Source: Methanosarcinales archaeon
GTDB taxonomy: Archaea > Halobacteriota > Syntropharchaeia > Alkanophagales > Methanospirareceae
Assembly: GCA_003661125.1 (NCBI GenBank)
Contig: QMVO01000156.1
Span: 1-5,098, forward strand
Reading direction: 5' to 3'
Length of the DNA: 5,098 nt
Shown: positions 1 through 4,673 of the stretch, in pieces
Position numbering within the stretch: the first letter of the stretch is position 1
How the letters are laid out: the number at the start of each line of letters is the position of its first letter
Notes under the pieces: generated by a model
Told to the model about the DNA's origin: nothing
Seen by the model: only the letters and a program-made list of their open reading frames with translations
Database searches by the model: none
Made by a program: the position numbers and the translations under genes

Positions 1-451
1 GAGGAGGAGGATTACCTTTCGAGAATAGAGAAAAAGGATACCAAAGCACTTGAAAACTTCTTTGAAAATCAGCATCGCATGGGTACGATAGCAGTCATTA
101 CCGATTTGGACGAAAGTGGGGGAGAGAATTTATAATCTGCTGAAAAGCCGAATGGAGATAGAGATTATGTTTGATGCTTTCAAGAACGTTCTCAATGCTG
201 ACAGAACCTATATGAGAGACGATTATCAGATGGAAGGCTGGATGTTCATAAACTTTATTGCGTTGGTCTTTTACTACCGGCTTTATAGACTCCTCGCAGA
301 CAATTCACTGCTGAAATGATATACGCCCAATGTGTCCTTATTCATCTATCACGAATTTACAAGATTAAAATACAGAATGAATGGATTACCTCCGAAATAC
401 CTAAGAAAACCAGAGACATATTGGGAAAAACTGAATATACCTATTACGTAA
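1..451 (+). pseudogene. IS4/IS1634-like transposase, 3' remnant, frameshifted
   Basis: This is the C-terminal part of a DDE transposase that would cut and paste an insertion sequence; the 5' part lies outside the window. Translation must hop between frames: frame 1 (1-~117) gives a stretch with GTIAVITDLDESG, frame 2 (~118-316) gives IYNLLKSRMEIE followed by FDAFKNVLNADRTYMRDD and EGWMFINFIALVFYYR, frame 1 (~333-420) gives VLIHLSRIYKIKIQNEW, and frame 2 (~424-451) ends EKLNIPIT-stop. The R-(3)-E-(6)-K part of the IS4-superfamily YREK signature is visible in KSRMEIEIMFDAFK, containing the catalytic Glu; the usual Tyr is Leu. Lesions I can place are one extra G at 118-122, a TGA at 317-319, a shift near 330-334 and an extra G near 423-425. 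It cannot make a working transposase. Family assignment is by recalled motif similarity. Confidence 0.85.
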
Positions 452-457
452 AATGTA

Positions 458-628
458 CTGAGTTACGGATTAAAAGCATTGAAGGAGGAAACAGGCTCGA
501 AAAATTTCGATGATGCAATAAGAAAACTTTCCGAAAAGAGAGTTCGAGTTCCAAAGTCTATGTTTGGTGCGCATCCGGAGATGACGAGTTTCACGGAAAA
601 GGACAAGATTCGGTTACATGAGCTGTGA
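458..628 (+). pseudogene. VapB-type antitoxin, N-terminus missing
   Basis: Frame 2 reads SYGLKALKEETGSKNF, then DDAIRKLSEKRVRVPKSMFG, AHPEMTSFTEKDKIRLHEL and a stop. This matches the body of a common archaeal antitoxin type (LKALKEE-TGSKNFDEAI, then a VPKSMFGAHPEM-SFTEEDR tail) encoded directly upstream of PIN toxins. The family usually has about 10-15 more N-terminal residues, forming the DNA-contacting strand, and those are absent. The in-frame codon before is the transposase stop at 449-451, and no ATG, GTG or TTG lies between it and the conserved region, so no normal start exists. The stop overlaps the start of the PIN toxin by 11 bases, as in translationally coupled vapBC pairs. I infer that loss of the insertion-sequence end and of the antitoxin head happened in one deletion. 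Start coordinate is nominal. Confidence 0.72.
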
Positions 629-794
629 TGCAGTGATTGATTCTTACGCATGGATTGAGTATTTTAAAGGTTCAGAATGTGGGAAAAAGGCAAAGAAGTA
701 CATAGAAAATGGTAACTGTGCCACAGGTCAGATAAATATCATTAAAAAATGCAAAATTTTGAGGGGGAAAGTTTTTTATATTCCCAATTTATAA
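618..794 (+). pseudogene. VapC-like PIN toxin, truncated after the first helix
   Basis: The ATG at 618-620 overlaps the end of the antitoxin and opens a 58-residue frame beginning MSCDAVIDSYAWIEYFKGSE. The hydrophobic strand followed by Asp8 (VIDSYAWIEYF) is the first strand and first catalytic acid of a PIN-domain ribonuclease; KKAKKYIENGN fits the next helix. PIN toxins are about 125-140 residues with three or four metal-binding acids, so all later acids are missing. From about position 735 the reading (QINIIKKCKILRG...) no longer resembles the family, which marks the break. As it stands the product could not be an active nuclease. It was the toxin partner of the antitoxin just upstream. 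Confidence 0.72.
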
Positions 795-798
795 AAGG
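773..798 (+). promoter_or_regulatory. possible archaeal promoter for the small membrane protein
   Basis: A purine-rich stretch (GGGGGAAAG) followed by TTTTTTATATTC at about 772-782 resembles a BRE plus TATA box. A start of transcription about 25 bases downstream falls at about 803, next to the ATG at 806, implying a nearly leaderless message. A second TATA-like word, TTTATAAAAGG, sits at 788-798. The region is AT-rich, so this is weak evidence. Confidence 0.3.
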
Positions 799-805
799 AA
801 ATAAA

Positions 806-1069
806 ATGGCAGAAACTAAGGGAGAAGGGAAGCGGGAAAAAGAAGTTTTAAAGATATTAGAGAGATGGTTAAGACGTATTTTTGGGTTTGAAAAGAGAAG
901 GAGAAAGGAGGATTACTTTAGAAGTCCAGAATTTGATGAAGTAAAAGTTGCAGAGGATTTAGCAGGTTTGAAAACAGATGTTAACTGGATAAAAAGGTTC
1001 CTTTGGTTCATTATGGCTTCGTTAGTTTTGATTTTAAAGATATTGTTTGATATTTTAGGGAAGATATAA
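806..1069 (+). CDS. small C-terminally anchored membrane protein
   Basis: This 87-residue frame is uninterrupted. I prefer ATG 806 (MAETKGEGKR) over the upstream start at 749, because the first 19 residues of the longer version lie inside the truncated toxin and look non-native. Residues 1-50 are highly charged and probably cytosolic (KRRRKEDYF at about 30-38). Residues 52-66 (LAGLKTDVNWIKRF) form an amphipathic segment leading into one hydrophobic span at about 64-84, ending at DILGKI. The LKTDVNWIKRFLW motif with a single C-terminal span recalls XhlA-like small phage/holin-associated proteins, but the resemblance is short and I do not assign that function. It stands alone between ruined toxin genes, with no partner visible. 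Confidence 0.6.
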   Translation: MAETKGEGKREKEVLKILERWLRRIFGFEKRRRKEDYFRSPEFDEVKVAEDLAGLKTDVNWIKRFLWFIMASLVLILKILFDILGKI

Positions 1070-1114
1070 AGGAAAGGGTTCGCAGAGTTCAGACAATAAA
1101 ATAGAAAACAAATT

Positions 1115-1252
1115 ATGGATAATGCGGTTGAGGATCCTGATATGATATTAAAAATTCAAGCCCCTGAGTTTTTAGTATTAGTAGACTACGATAAGGATGC
1201 AGATGTCCTCTACATAAGTTTTAAACGCCCACAAGATGCAACTGATATGTAG
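1115..1252 (+). pseudogene. DUF2283 family protein, C-terminus lost
   Basis: The frame starts at ATG 1115 and encodes 45 residues, including LVDYDKDADVLYISFKRP (about 24-41) and then QDATDM-stop. The D-x-D-x-D-VLYISF segment is the hallmark first half of DUF2283, small proteins usually of 60-75 residues whose second half carries a glycine-rich turn and a final strand (typically G-hydrophobic-TILD). That second half is missing. DUF2283 genes often lie beside DUF4258 genes and are predicted antitoxins of that pair, but no DUF4258 gene is seen here. The stop at 1250-1252 falls inside the start of the following antitoxin fragment, so the two genes were joined by a deletion that removed the tail of one and the head of the other. 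Confidence 0.7.
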
Positions 1253-1391
1253 GGAGGATTTTATTGAATTCCTTAAGGCACAAAAGGAAGGGAAAGAAGA
1301 GAAAAAAGAAAGCGAGGATATTACCTTTGCTTCATGGCTTTTGGAAGTAAGAGGGAAACTCAGAAGAGAAGAAATCTATGACTATCTCTAA
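1236..1391 (+). pseudogene. antitoxin tail upstream of a PIN toxin
   Basis: Frame 3 can start at ATG 1236 and encodes 51 residues. The first six or seven (MQLICR) arise from the shifted DUF2283 sequence and are not native. From about 1254 the reading is REDFIEFLKAQKEGKEEKKE, then SEDITFASWLLEVRGKL and RREEIYDYL-stop. A charged helix followed by a short WLLEVRGKL tail fits the toxin-binding C-terminus of a small antitoxin. The strongest argument is position: its last 14 bases overlap the start of a PIN toxin at 1378, the typical coupled arrangement. The DNA-binding N-terminal domain is absent. I cannot name the antitoxin family. Confidence 0.55.
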
Positions 1392-1632
1392 GGCTGAAAT
1401 AGCTCTCCTTGACACGAATGTATTAGTCTACGGAGCAGATGAAAGTTCTCCTTTTCACAAAGACCCAAAGAATATCAGGGATAATGCACTTCTGGGCAAT
1501 GTTGAGATTTGCATTTGTCCACAAGTTTTAATGGAGTTTTTTGCTATCCTCACGGACCCAAGAAGGGTTAAAAATCCAAGAGAGCCTGAGGAAGTGACAG
1601 AGGAGATTTCTTGATATTTGAGAAGTATTAAC
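1378..1632 (+). pseudogene. VapC-like PIN toxin (first of two), C-terminal half lost
   Basis: ATG 1378 opens a 78-residue frame that stops at TGA 1612-1614. ALLDTNVLVYGADESSPFHK (residues 9-28) is a textbook PIN first strand with catalytic Asp12 and the TN pair. CPQVLMEFFAILTDPRRV (47-64) carries the second acid, Glu53, and the family's TDPRRV-NPR element. Proteins of this type run to about 140 residues, with further acids near residues 95 and 115, and these are missing. Past the TGA the same frame continues YLRSIN, which fits the expected next helix, so the TGA is probably a point lesion. The similarity then switches to a different PIN protein at about 1630. Coupled to the antitoxin tail by a 14-base overlap. 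Confidence 0.75.
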
Positions 1633-1770
1633 ACGGACATTGCACTGAGAATAAGAAATAGATTTTTGGAGGAGAACTCAATGTTGTTGTTCCTGAATTA
1701 ATTTTTTATGAAGTTTCAAATGCAATAAGATATAATGGGGTGCTGTCAATGGAAGAAAAACTTGAAGATT
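1633..1770 (+). pseudogene. middle fragment of a second PIN-domain protein
   Basis: Frame 1 reads TDIALRIRNRFLEE (1633-1674), and frame 3 continues from about 1674 as ELNVVVPELIFYEVSNAIRY, then NGVLSMEEKLE. Joined together these match the central part of another VapC-like PIN subfamily (ALRIRDRFLEGELNVVVPELLFYEVSNALRY), with the conserved Glu of the FYEV motif, normally the second metal ligand. One missing G at about 1671-1674 (GAGGGAGAA to GAGGAGAA) explains the frame change exactly. The first strand with its catalytic Asp and the whole C-terminal half are absent. It lies between the first PIN protein and an acylphosphatase fragment, both joined without spacer. Confidence 0.68.
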
Positions 1771-1925
1771 TTATCCAGGGAATCAAGGTAAAGAAAGCTT
1801 TTATAGATGTGGTAGAGACACCGGTGAAATACGAAGCGCCAACGGGTGAGTTTAAAGTGTTTAAGATAAAGTATGGTACAGGCAAGAATCTTTTTTCAGT
1901 TAGCAGAAGGAAATTATATATATAA
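1755..1925 (+). pseudogene. acylphosphatase C-terminal fragment fused to PIN remnant
   Basis: In frame 3 after the PIN segment the reading becomes KLEDFIQGIKVKKAFIDVVE, then TPVKYEAPTGEFKVFKIKYG. This matches the last third of archaeal acylphosphatases (helix 2, then V-x-V-x-Y-E-x-x-TGEF-x-x-F-x-I-x-Y, the final strand). The GEFxxFxI element is distinctive. The first two thirds, with the phosphate-binding loop, catalytic Arg and Asn, are missing upstream; they reappear in a separate copy downstream (1945). The tail GTGKNLFSVSRRKLYI is unfamiliar and may be non-native. The open frame could start at GTG 1740 for a 61-residue chimera, but no clear ribosome site is visible and I do not expect a functional product. 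Left boundary is approximate. Confidence 0.62.
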
Positions 1926-1926
1926 G
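1908..1926 (+). promoter_or_regulatory. archaeal promoter (TATA box) for the acylphosphatase
   Basis: AGGAAATTATATATATAAG combines a BRE-like purine/A stretch with a strong TATA box (about 1914-1925). Archaeal transcription normally starts about 25 bases downstream of the box centre, which would be at about 1945, exactly the first ATG of the acylphosphatase. This predicts a leaderless message. Placement is from the sequence; activity is inference. Confidence 0.5.
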
Positions 1927-1944
1927 TGAAGAGAAGAGATAATC

Positions 1945-2183
1945 ATGATGAAAAGAGCAGACGTAAGGATAAGAGGGAACGTGCAGATGGCAGGATTCCG
2001 GACGTTCATCAAGAATATCGCGGATTCGCTTAATGTGAAAGGATTTGCGGAGAATGTAGAAGATGGAAGCGTCAGGGTGGTTTGTGAGAGCGAAGAGGAT
2101 GCGATAGAAGGGTTAATTAATTCGTAAAGCAAAATCCACCATCATTTGTGAGCATAGAAAAAGTGAATGTGGCATACGAATGA
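1945..2183 (+). pseudogene. acylphosphatase, one-base frameshift and missing last strand
   Basis: Acylphosphatase hydrolyses acyl phosphates in the cytosol. From ATG 1945 (or the adjacent ATG 1948) the reading RADVRIRGNVQMAGFRTFIK holds the phosphate-binding loop with catalytic Arg19, and GFAENVEDGSVRVVCE holds catalytic Asn37. Frame 1 stops at TAA 2125-2127 after residue 60. Frame 3 then continues KQNPPSFVSIEKVNVAYE to TGA 2181-2183. Restoring one A (TCGTAAAG to TCGATAAAG) gives an uninterrupted INSIKQNPPSF typical of the family, so a single-base deletion is the lesion. Even then the protein ends at VAYE, lacking the GEFxxFxI final strand that families of about 90-95 residues have. That strand is found in the fragment just upstream. 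An unfrayed N-terminal 60-residue product could be made but would probably not fold fully. Confidence 0.82.
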
Positions 2184-2205
2184 AGAAAGAAGAGAGGTCT
2201 AAACT

Positions 2206-2341
2206 ATGGGTAAGCTGGAGTCAGCAAAAAGGCTGGAAGAGCTAAGGAAAAAGTACGAAGCTCGAGAAAAAAACCCGGCCGGGATATGTCACTTGGGAAA
2301 AGTTCGGTAGTGACAATAAAAAAATAGAAAAAGCTGAGTAG
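2206..2341 (+). pseudogene. small charged ORF with a frameshift in an A run
   Basis: ATG 2206 follows a GAGAGG purine stretch and reads MGKLESAKRLEELRKKYEAR, stopping after 34 residues at 2308-2310. The +1-shifted frame has RPGYVTWEKFGSDN followed by KKIEKAE-stop (2339-2341), which looks more protein-like than the continuation of the first frame. Taking one A out of the seven-A run at about 2265-2271 fuses the two into a helical, charged protein of about 44 residues. It may be a small antitoxin-like protein, in keeping with the neighbours, but I do not recognise the family. It could also be non-coding. Confidence 0.38.
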
Positions 2342-2406
2342 GAGCCTGTTGGAGAGGTGAAAGGAGCCACAATAAAATTGAGGTCGAGAAAAAAGATTAT
2401 TATCCC

Positions 2407-2444
2407 TATAAAATAAATAAAGAAATAATAGAGTAAACTGGAGG
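2407..2444 (+). promoter_or_regulatory. hemL promoter and Shine-Dalgarno site
   Basis: TATAAAATA at 2407-2415 is a good archaeal TATA box. A start about 25 bases downstream (about 2436) would give a short leader that carries GGAGG at 2440-2444, nine bases before the TTG at 2454. The strong ribosome site supports the TTG over the ATG at 2478, which has only GAGAGA upstream. Confidence 0.5.
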
Positions 2445-2453
2445 AAGGAAAAT

Positions 2454-3755
2454 TTGAAAGTTATAGAAGAGAGAAAAATGAACTCCGAGAACCTTTTTGA
2501 ACTCGCATCGAAGTACATGCCTGGAGGCGTTAGCAGCCCCGTACGAGCATATAAGCCGTATCCATTTTTTACCGCGAGCGCTAAAGGCTCACGGATATAC
2601 GATGTTGATGGCAGAGAGTACATTGACTACTGCTTAGCGTACGGACCACTTGTTTTAGGGCATGGAAACGAAGAGGTGAAGGAAGCGGTAAGAGAACAGC
2701 TTGAGCATGGATGGCTTTACGGTACGCCGCATGAAAAGGAAATAGAACTTGCGAAGAAGATAATAAGCAATTATCCTTCTGTTGACCTCGTCAGGTTTGT
2801 TAATACGGGAAGCGAAGCGACGATGGCAGGGATAAGGCTTGCAAGAGGGTTTAAGGAACGTGATAAGATAGTAAAAATAGAAGGTGGTTTTCACGGCGCC
2901 CACGATGGTGTGTTGGTTAAAGCGGGGTCTGGTGCTACCACTCATGGTATTCCTGATTCTATCGGAGTACCCGCAGACTCGGTGATAAACACGCTTCAGG
3001 TTCCGTTTAATGATCCCGAGGCACTTAACAATACGCTGGAAAAGAATTCGGGTGATGTTGCCGCGGTGATCATCGAGCCAGTGATGGGCAATGTGGGACC
3101 GATACCGCCTCAGGATAACTATTTGCACGAAGTAAGGAAAATAACCTCAGAAAGCGATGTCTTACTTATCCTCGATGAAGTGATTACAGGTTTTAGGCTC
3201 GCTTTGGGCGGCGCACAGGAATTTTATGGTGTGGATGCGGATTTAACGATTTTAGGTAAAATAGTAGGCGGTGGTTTCCCTATTGGTGTGCTTGGAGGCA
3301 GAAAAGAGATTATGGAACTCATTGCTCCTTCTGGTGGGGTATATCAGGCAGGGACGTTTAGCGGCAATCCAGTTTCTATTACTGCGGGTTTGAAAACGAT
3401 AGAAATAATAGAGAGAGAAGGACTCGGGAAACTGAACGAATTTGGCGCGAGGATGCAGACAGCTATAAGCGAAATACTGGTAGATTCTGGAGTTGAAGGT
3501 TGTGTGTCTGGTGTGGGTTCGATGTTCAAGATATTTTTCAGTCCTTCAGGAAAAGAGGTAAGAAACTATGCTGATGCTCTATCGTGTGATAAAAACAAGT
3601 ATCTGCGGTTTTTTCATTCGATGCTTTCCGCAGGTATATTTCTGCCACCTTCGCAGTTCGAGACGAATTTTATCAGTTTTGCGCATACTGATGCGGATAT
3701 AGAAAGGACGATAGAGGTGTATAAGGAGAATCTAAAACATTTCCGCGGGAGGTGA
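2454..3755 (+). CDS. hemL: glutamate-1-semialdehyde 2,1-aminomutase
   Basis: HemL converts glutamate-1-semialdehyde to 5-aminolevulinate, the second step of the C5 route to heme, siroheme, F430 and cobamides, in the cytosol with pyridoxal phosphate. The 433-residue frame (425 from ATG 2478) has the family's usual length. Landmarks are YMPGGVSSPVRAYKP (21-35), cofactor-phosphate loop NTGSEAT (117-123), GFHGAHDG (145-152), IIEPV (206-210), LDEVITGFR (240-248, with Asp241 pairing with the pyridine nitrogen), cofactor lysine Lys269 in LGKIVGGGFP, and AGTFSGNP (299-306). GTFSGNP and the SSPVRA start separate it from ornithine and GABA aminotransferases. No internal lesion is seen, in contrast to everything upstream. 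TTG is preferred as start because of GGAGG nine bases before it. It is transcribed alone here; other hem genes are not in the window. Confidence 0.97.
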   Translation: MKVIEERKMNSENLFELASKYMPGGVSSPVRAYKPYPFFTASAKGSRIYDVDGREYIDYCLAYGPLVLGHGNEEVKEAVREQLEHGWLYGTPHEKEIELAKKIISNYPSVDLVRFVNTGSEATMAGIRLARGFKERDKIVKIEGGFHGAHDGVLVKAGSGATTHGIPDSIGVPADSVINTLQVPFNDPEALNNTLEKNSGDVAAVIIEPVMGNVGPIPPQDNYLHEVRKITSESDVLLILDEVITGFRLALGGAQEFYGVDADLTILGKIVGGGFPIGVLGGRKEIMELIAPSGGVYQAGTFSGNPVSITAGLKTIEIIEREGLGKLNEFGARMQTAISEILVDSGVEGCVSGVGSMFKIFFSPSGKEVRNYADALSCDKNKYLRFFHSMLSAGIFLPPSQFETNFISFAHTDADIERTIEVYKENLKHFRGR

Positions 3756-3762
3756 TATTTTG
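3748..3762 (+). promoter_or_regulatory. orphan strong Shine-Dalgarno at the hemL stop
   Basis: GGAGGTGA (3748-3755) overlaps the hemL stop codon and is followed seven bases after GGAGG by TTG 3760-3762. That frame closes at once (TTG GCG TTT ATT TTT TAG). It looks like the translation start of a lost downstream operon gene, or a chance consequence of the Gly-Arg-stop codons. Confidence 0.3.
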
Positions 3763-3765
3763 GCG

Positions 3766-3775
3766 TTTATTTTTT
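3766..3775 (+). terminator. T-rich terminator of hemL
   Basis: TTTATTTTTT lies 10 bases after the hemL stop in the 50-base gap between convergent genes. Archaeal termination relies on such T runs, with no hairpin needed, and I see none. Confidence 0.45.
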
Positions 3776-3805
3776 AGCTTTGCTCAAAATCCCTGAGGCG
3801 TTTTC

Positions 3806-4612
3806 TCACATCGGTCGGGTTCTTTTAAAAGGTAAGCGAAGCTCTTTGCCCATACCATGTCGGTAATCGCGGAACCAAAGGGTTCCAGATGCAAAGCTGG
3901 TCATGGACTGCTGTTTCCTCCAGTAGGTTGTATGCCTGATTTTTCTCAAAACACTTTCCAGCGCCTTTCTTTGCTCTTCTATTGATATTTCTCCCGCAAT
4001 TTTGCCTTCAACATCTTGATAGAGTCGCTCCATGCTGCTAAACATATCTTTCAGCTCCTTGTCCTCCACGTAATAGCTCATAAGTTCGCTCAGTTCATCG
4101 TACACTTCTTTCAATCTTTCCTTGTACCGCTTCACTTTTTTTCCCACCAAGAACGCTTCGCAGTCGCTCAAAGAGTGCTCAAGCCGGTCGAGTGTCCACC
4201 CACTCGCCAAGACTCGCACCTCAGGATAAAATCTTCTTACATACTCGGGCTTCCGTGTCAATATGTTTCTCACGCTTATAATGCCGATGAGTACATCGTT
4301 TTCAACCACAGGCAGCCTTTTTATGTGTTTCGCGGAAGCGAGCTCGCATGCCTCCTCTACTGTTGCCTCGGGTGCGATAGTGATCAGAGGAGAAGACATT
4401 ATCTCTTTTGCTTTTACATCACTTACCCTTCTATTCTTTAACAGAACTTTTAATGCTAAGTTGCGTTCGGTGATTATTCCTGCTGGTTTACCTTCAGAGG
4501 TAATAACCACGCTACCAATTCCCAGCTCTTCCATGTCTTTCGCTATTTTTATGACCCCTGTATCTTCATCTTCAGTGATGATTGGCGTGCTCATTATATC
4601 GCGAACTTTCAT
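3806..4612 (-). CDS. paired CBS-domain protein with helical C-terminal region
   Basis: A 268-residue cytosolic protein. Residues 1-57 form one CBS motif (MKVRDIMSTPIIT, then GIITERNLAL at 45-54) and 66-120 form a second (AKEIMSSPLITI, then RLPVVENDVLIGIISVRNIL). Such pairs bind adenine nucleotides or similar ligands and act as sensors. The Asp that usually ends the T/S-x-x-D ribose motif is Asn in both repeats (Asn51, Asn116). Residues 130-268 are not a domain I can name: helices rich in Glu, Lys and Leu, two Tyr-rich segments (MSYYVEDKE at about 178-186) and a basic aromatic end (LWFRDYRHGMGKELRLPFKR). AGGTGA lies four bases before ATG 4612. Upstream is a doubled TATA box. The gene converges on hemL, so the two are not an operon. 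A regulatory role is inferred; partner unknown. Confidence 0.88.
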   Translation of the reverse strand: MKVRDIMSTPIITEDEDTGVIKIAKDMEELGIGSVVITSEGKPAGIITERNLALKVLLKNRRVSDVKAKEIMSSPLITIAPEATVEEACELASAKHIKRLPVVENDVLIGIISVRNILTRKPEYVRRFYPEVRVLASGWTLDRLEHSLSDCEAFLVGKKVKRYKERLKEVYDELSELMSYYVEDKELKDMFSSMERLYQDVEGKIAGEISIEEQRKALESVLRKIRHTTYWRKQQSMTSFASGTLWFRDYRHGMGKELRLPFKRTRPM

Positions 4613-4636
4613 CTTTTCACCTTGCTTCTTTTACTT

Positions 4637-4670
4637 TTTCTTTCTTTATATAATTTCTTTCTTTATATAA
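4637..4670 (-). promoter_or_regulatory. doubled core promoter of the CBS gene (17-bp tandem repeat)
   Basis: The plus-strand word TTTCTTTCTTTATATAA occurs twice in perfect head-to-tail copies, 4637-4653 and 4654-4670. On the minus strand each copy reads TTATATAAAGAAAGAAA, so each supplies a TATA box, and the GAAAGAAA of the distal copy sits where a BRE would be for the proximal one. Starts about 25 bases downstream would fall near 4641 (distal box) and 4625 (proximal box). Both lie upstream of the AGGTGA ribosome site at 4617-4622. Confidence 0.6.
4637..4670. repeat. perfect 17-bp tandem direct repeat
   Basis: Two identical 17-base copies abut without spacer. Simple slippage or duplication in a T/C-rich track is the likely origin. 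It is listed separately because the repeat itself is certain while its promoter role is inferred. Confidence 0.95.
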
Positions 4671-4673
4671 AAG

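Noticed and set aside
8..925. GGAGGATTAC occurring at about 5-14 and again at about 906-915
   Set aside because: Only about ten bases match and the flanks differ; purine-rich coding sequence gives such matches by chance.
2655..3128. 157-residue minus-strand open frame inside hemL
   Set aside because: It lies opposite strongly conserved HemL motifs, has a composition rich in Arg, His and Tyr without any family motif, and has no ribosome site; it is a shadow.
3756..3805. Hairpin terminator between the convergent genes
   Set aside because: No complementary arms could be found around the T run; GGCGTTT appears twice but in direct orientation.
3785..3960. Frameshift near the 3' end of the CBS gene, since other minus-strand frames read EPFGSAITDMVWAKSFAYLL and, past the stop, TDVRKRLRDFEQS
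   Set aside because: The main frame continues unbroken from the conserved helix through a plausible basic aromatic tail, while the alternatives are interrupted upstream. I keep the 268-residue reading, without being able to exclude a shift in the last 40 residues.
4016..4670. Two long plus-strand open frames opposite the CBS gene
   Set aside because: They are antisense to clear CBS motifs, and one runs into the TTTCTTTATATAA promoter repeats, giving a Phe-rich end; shadows.
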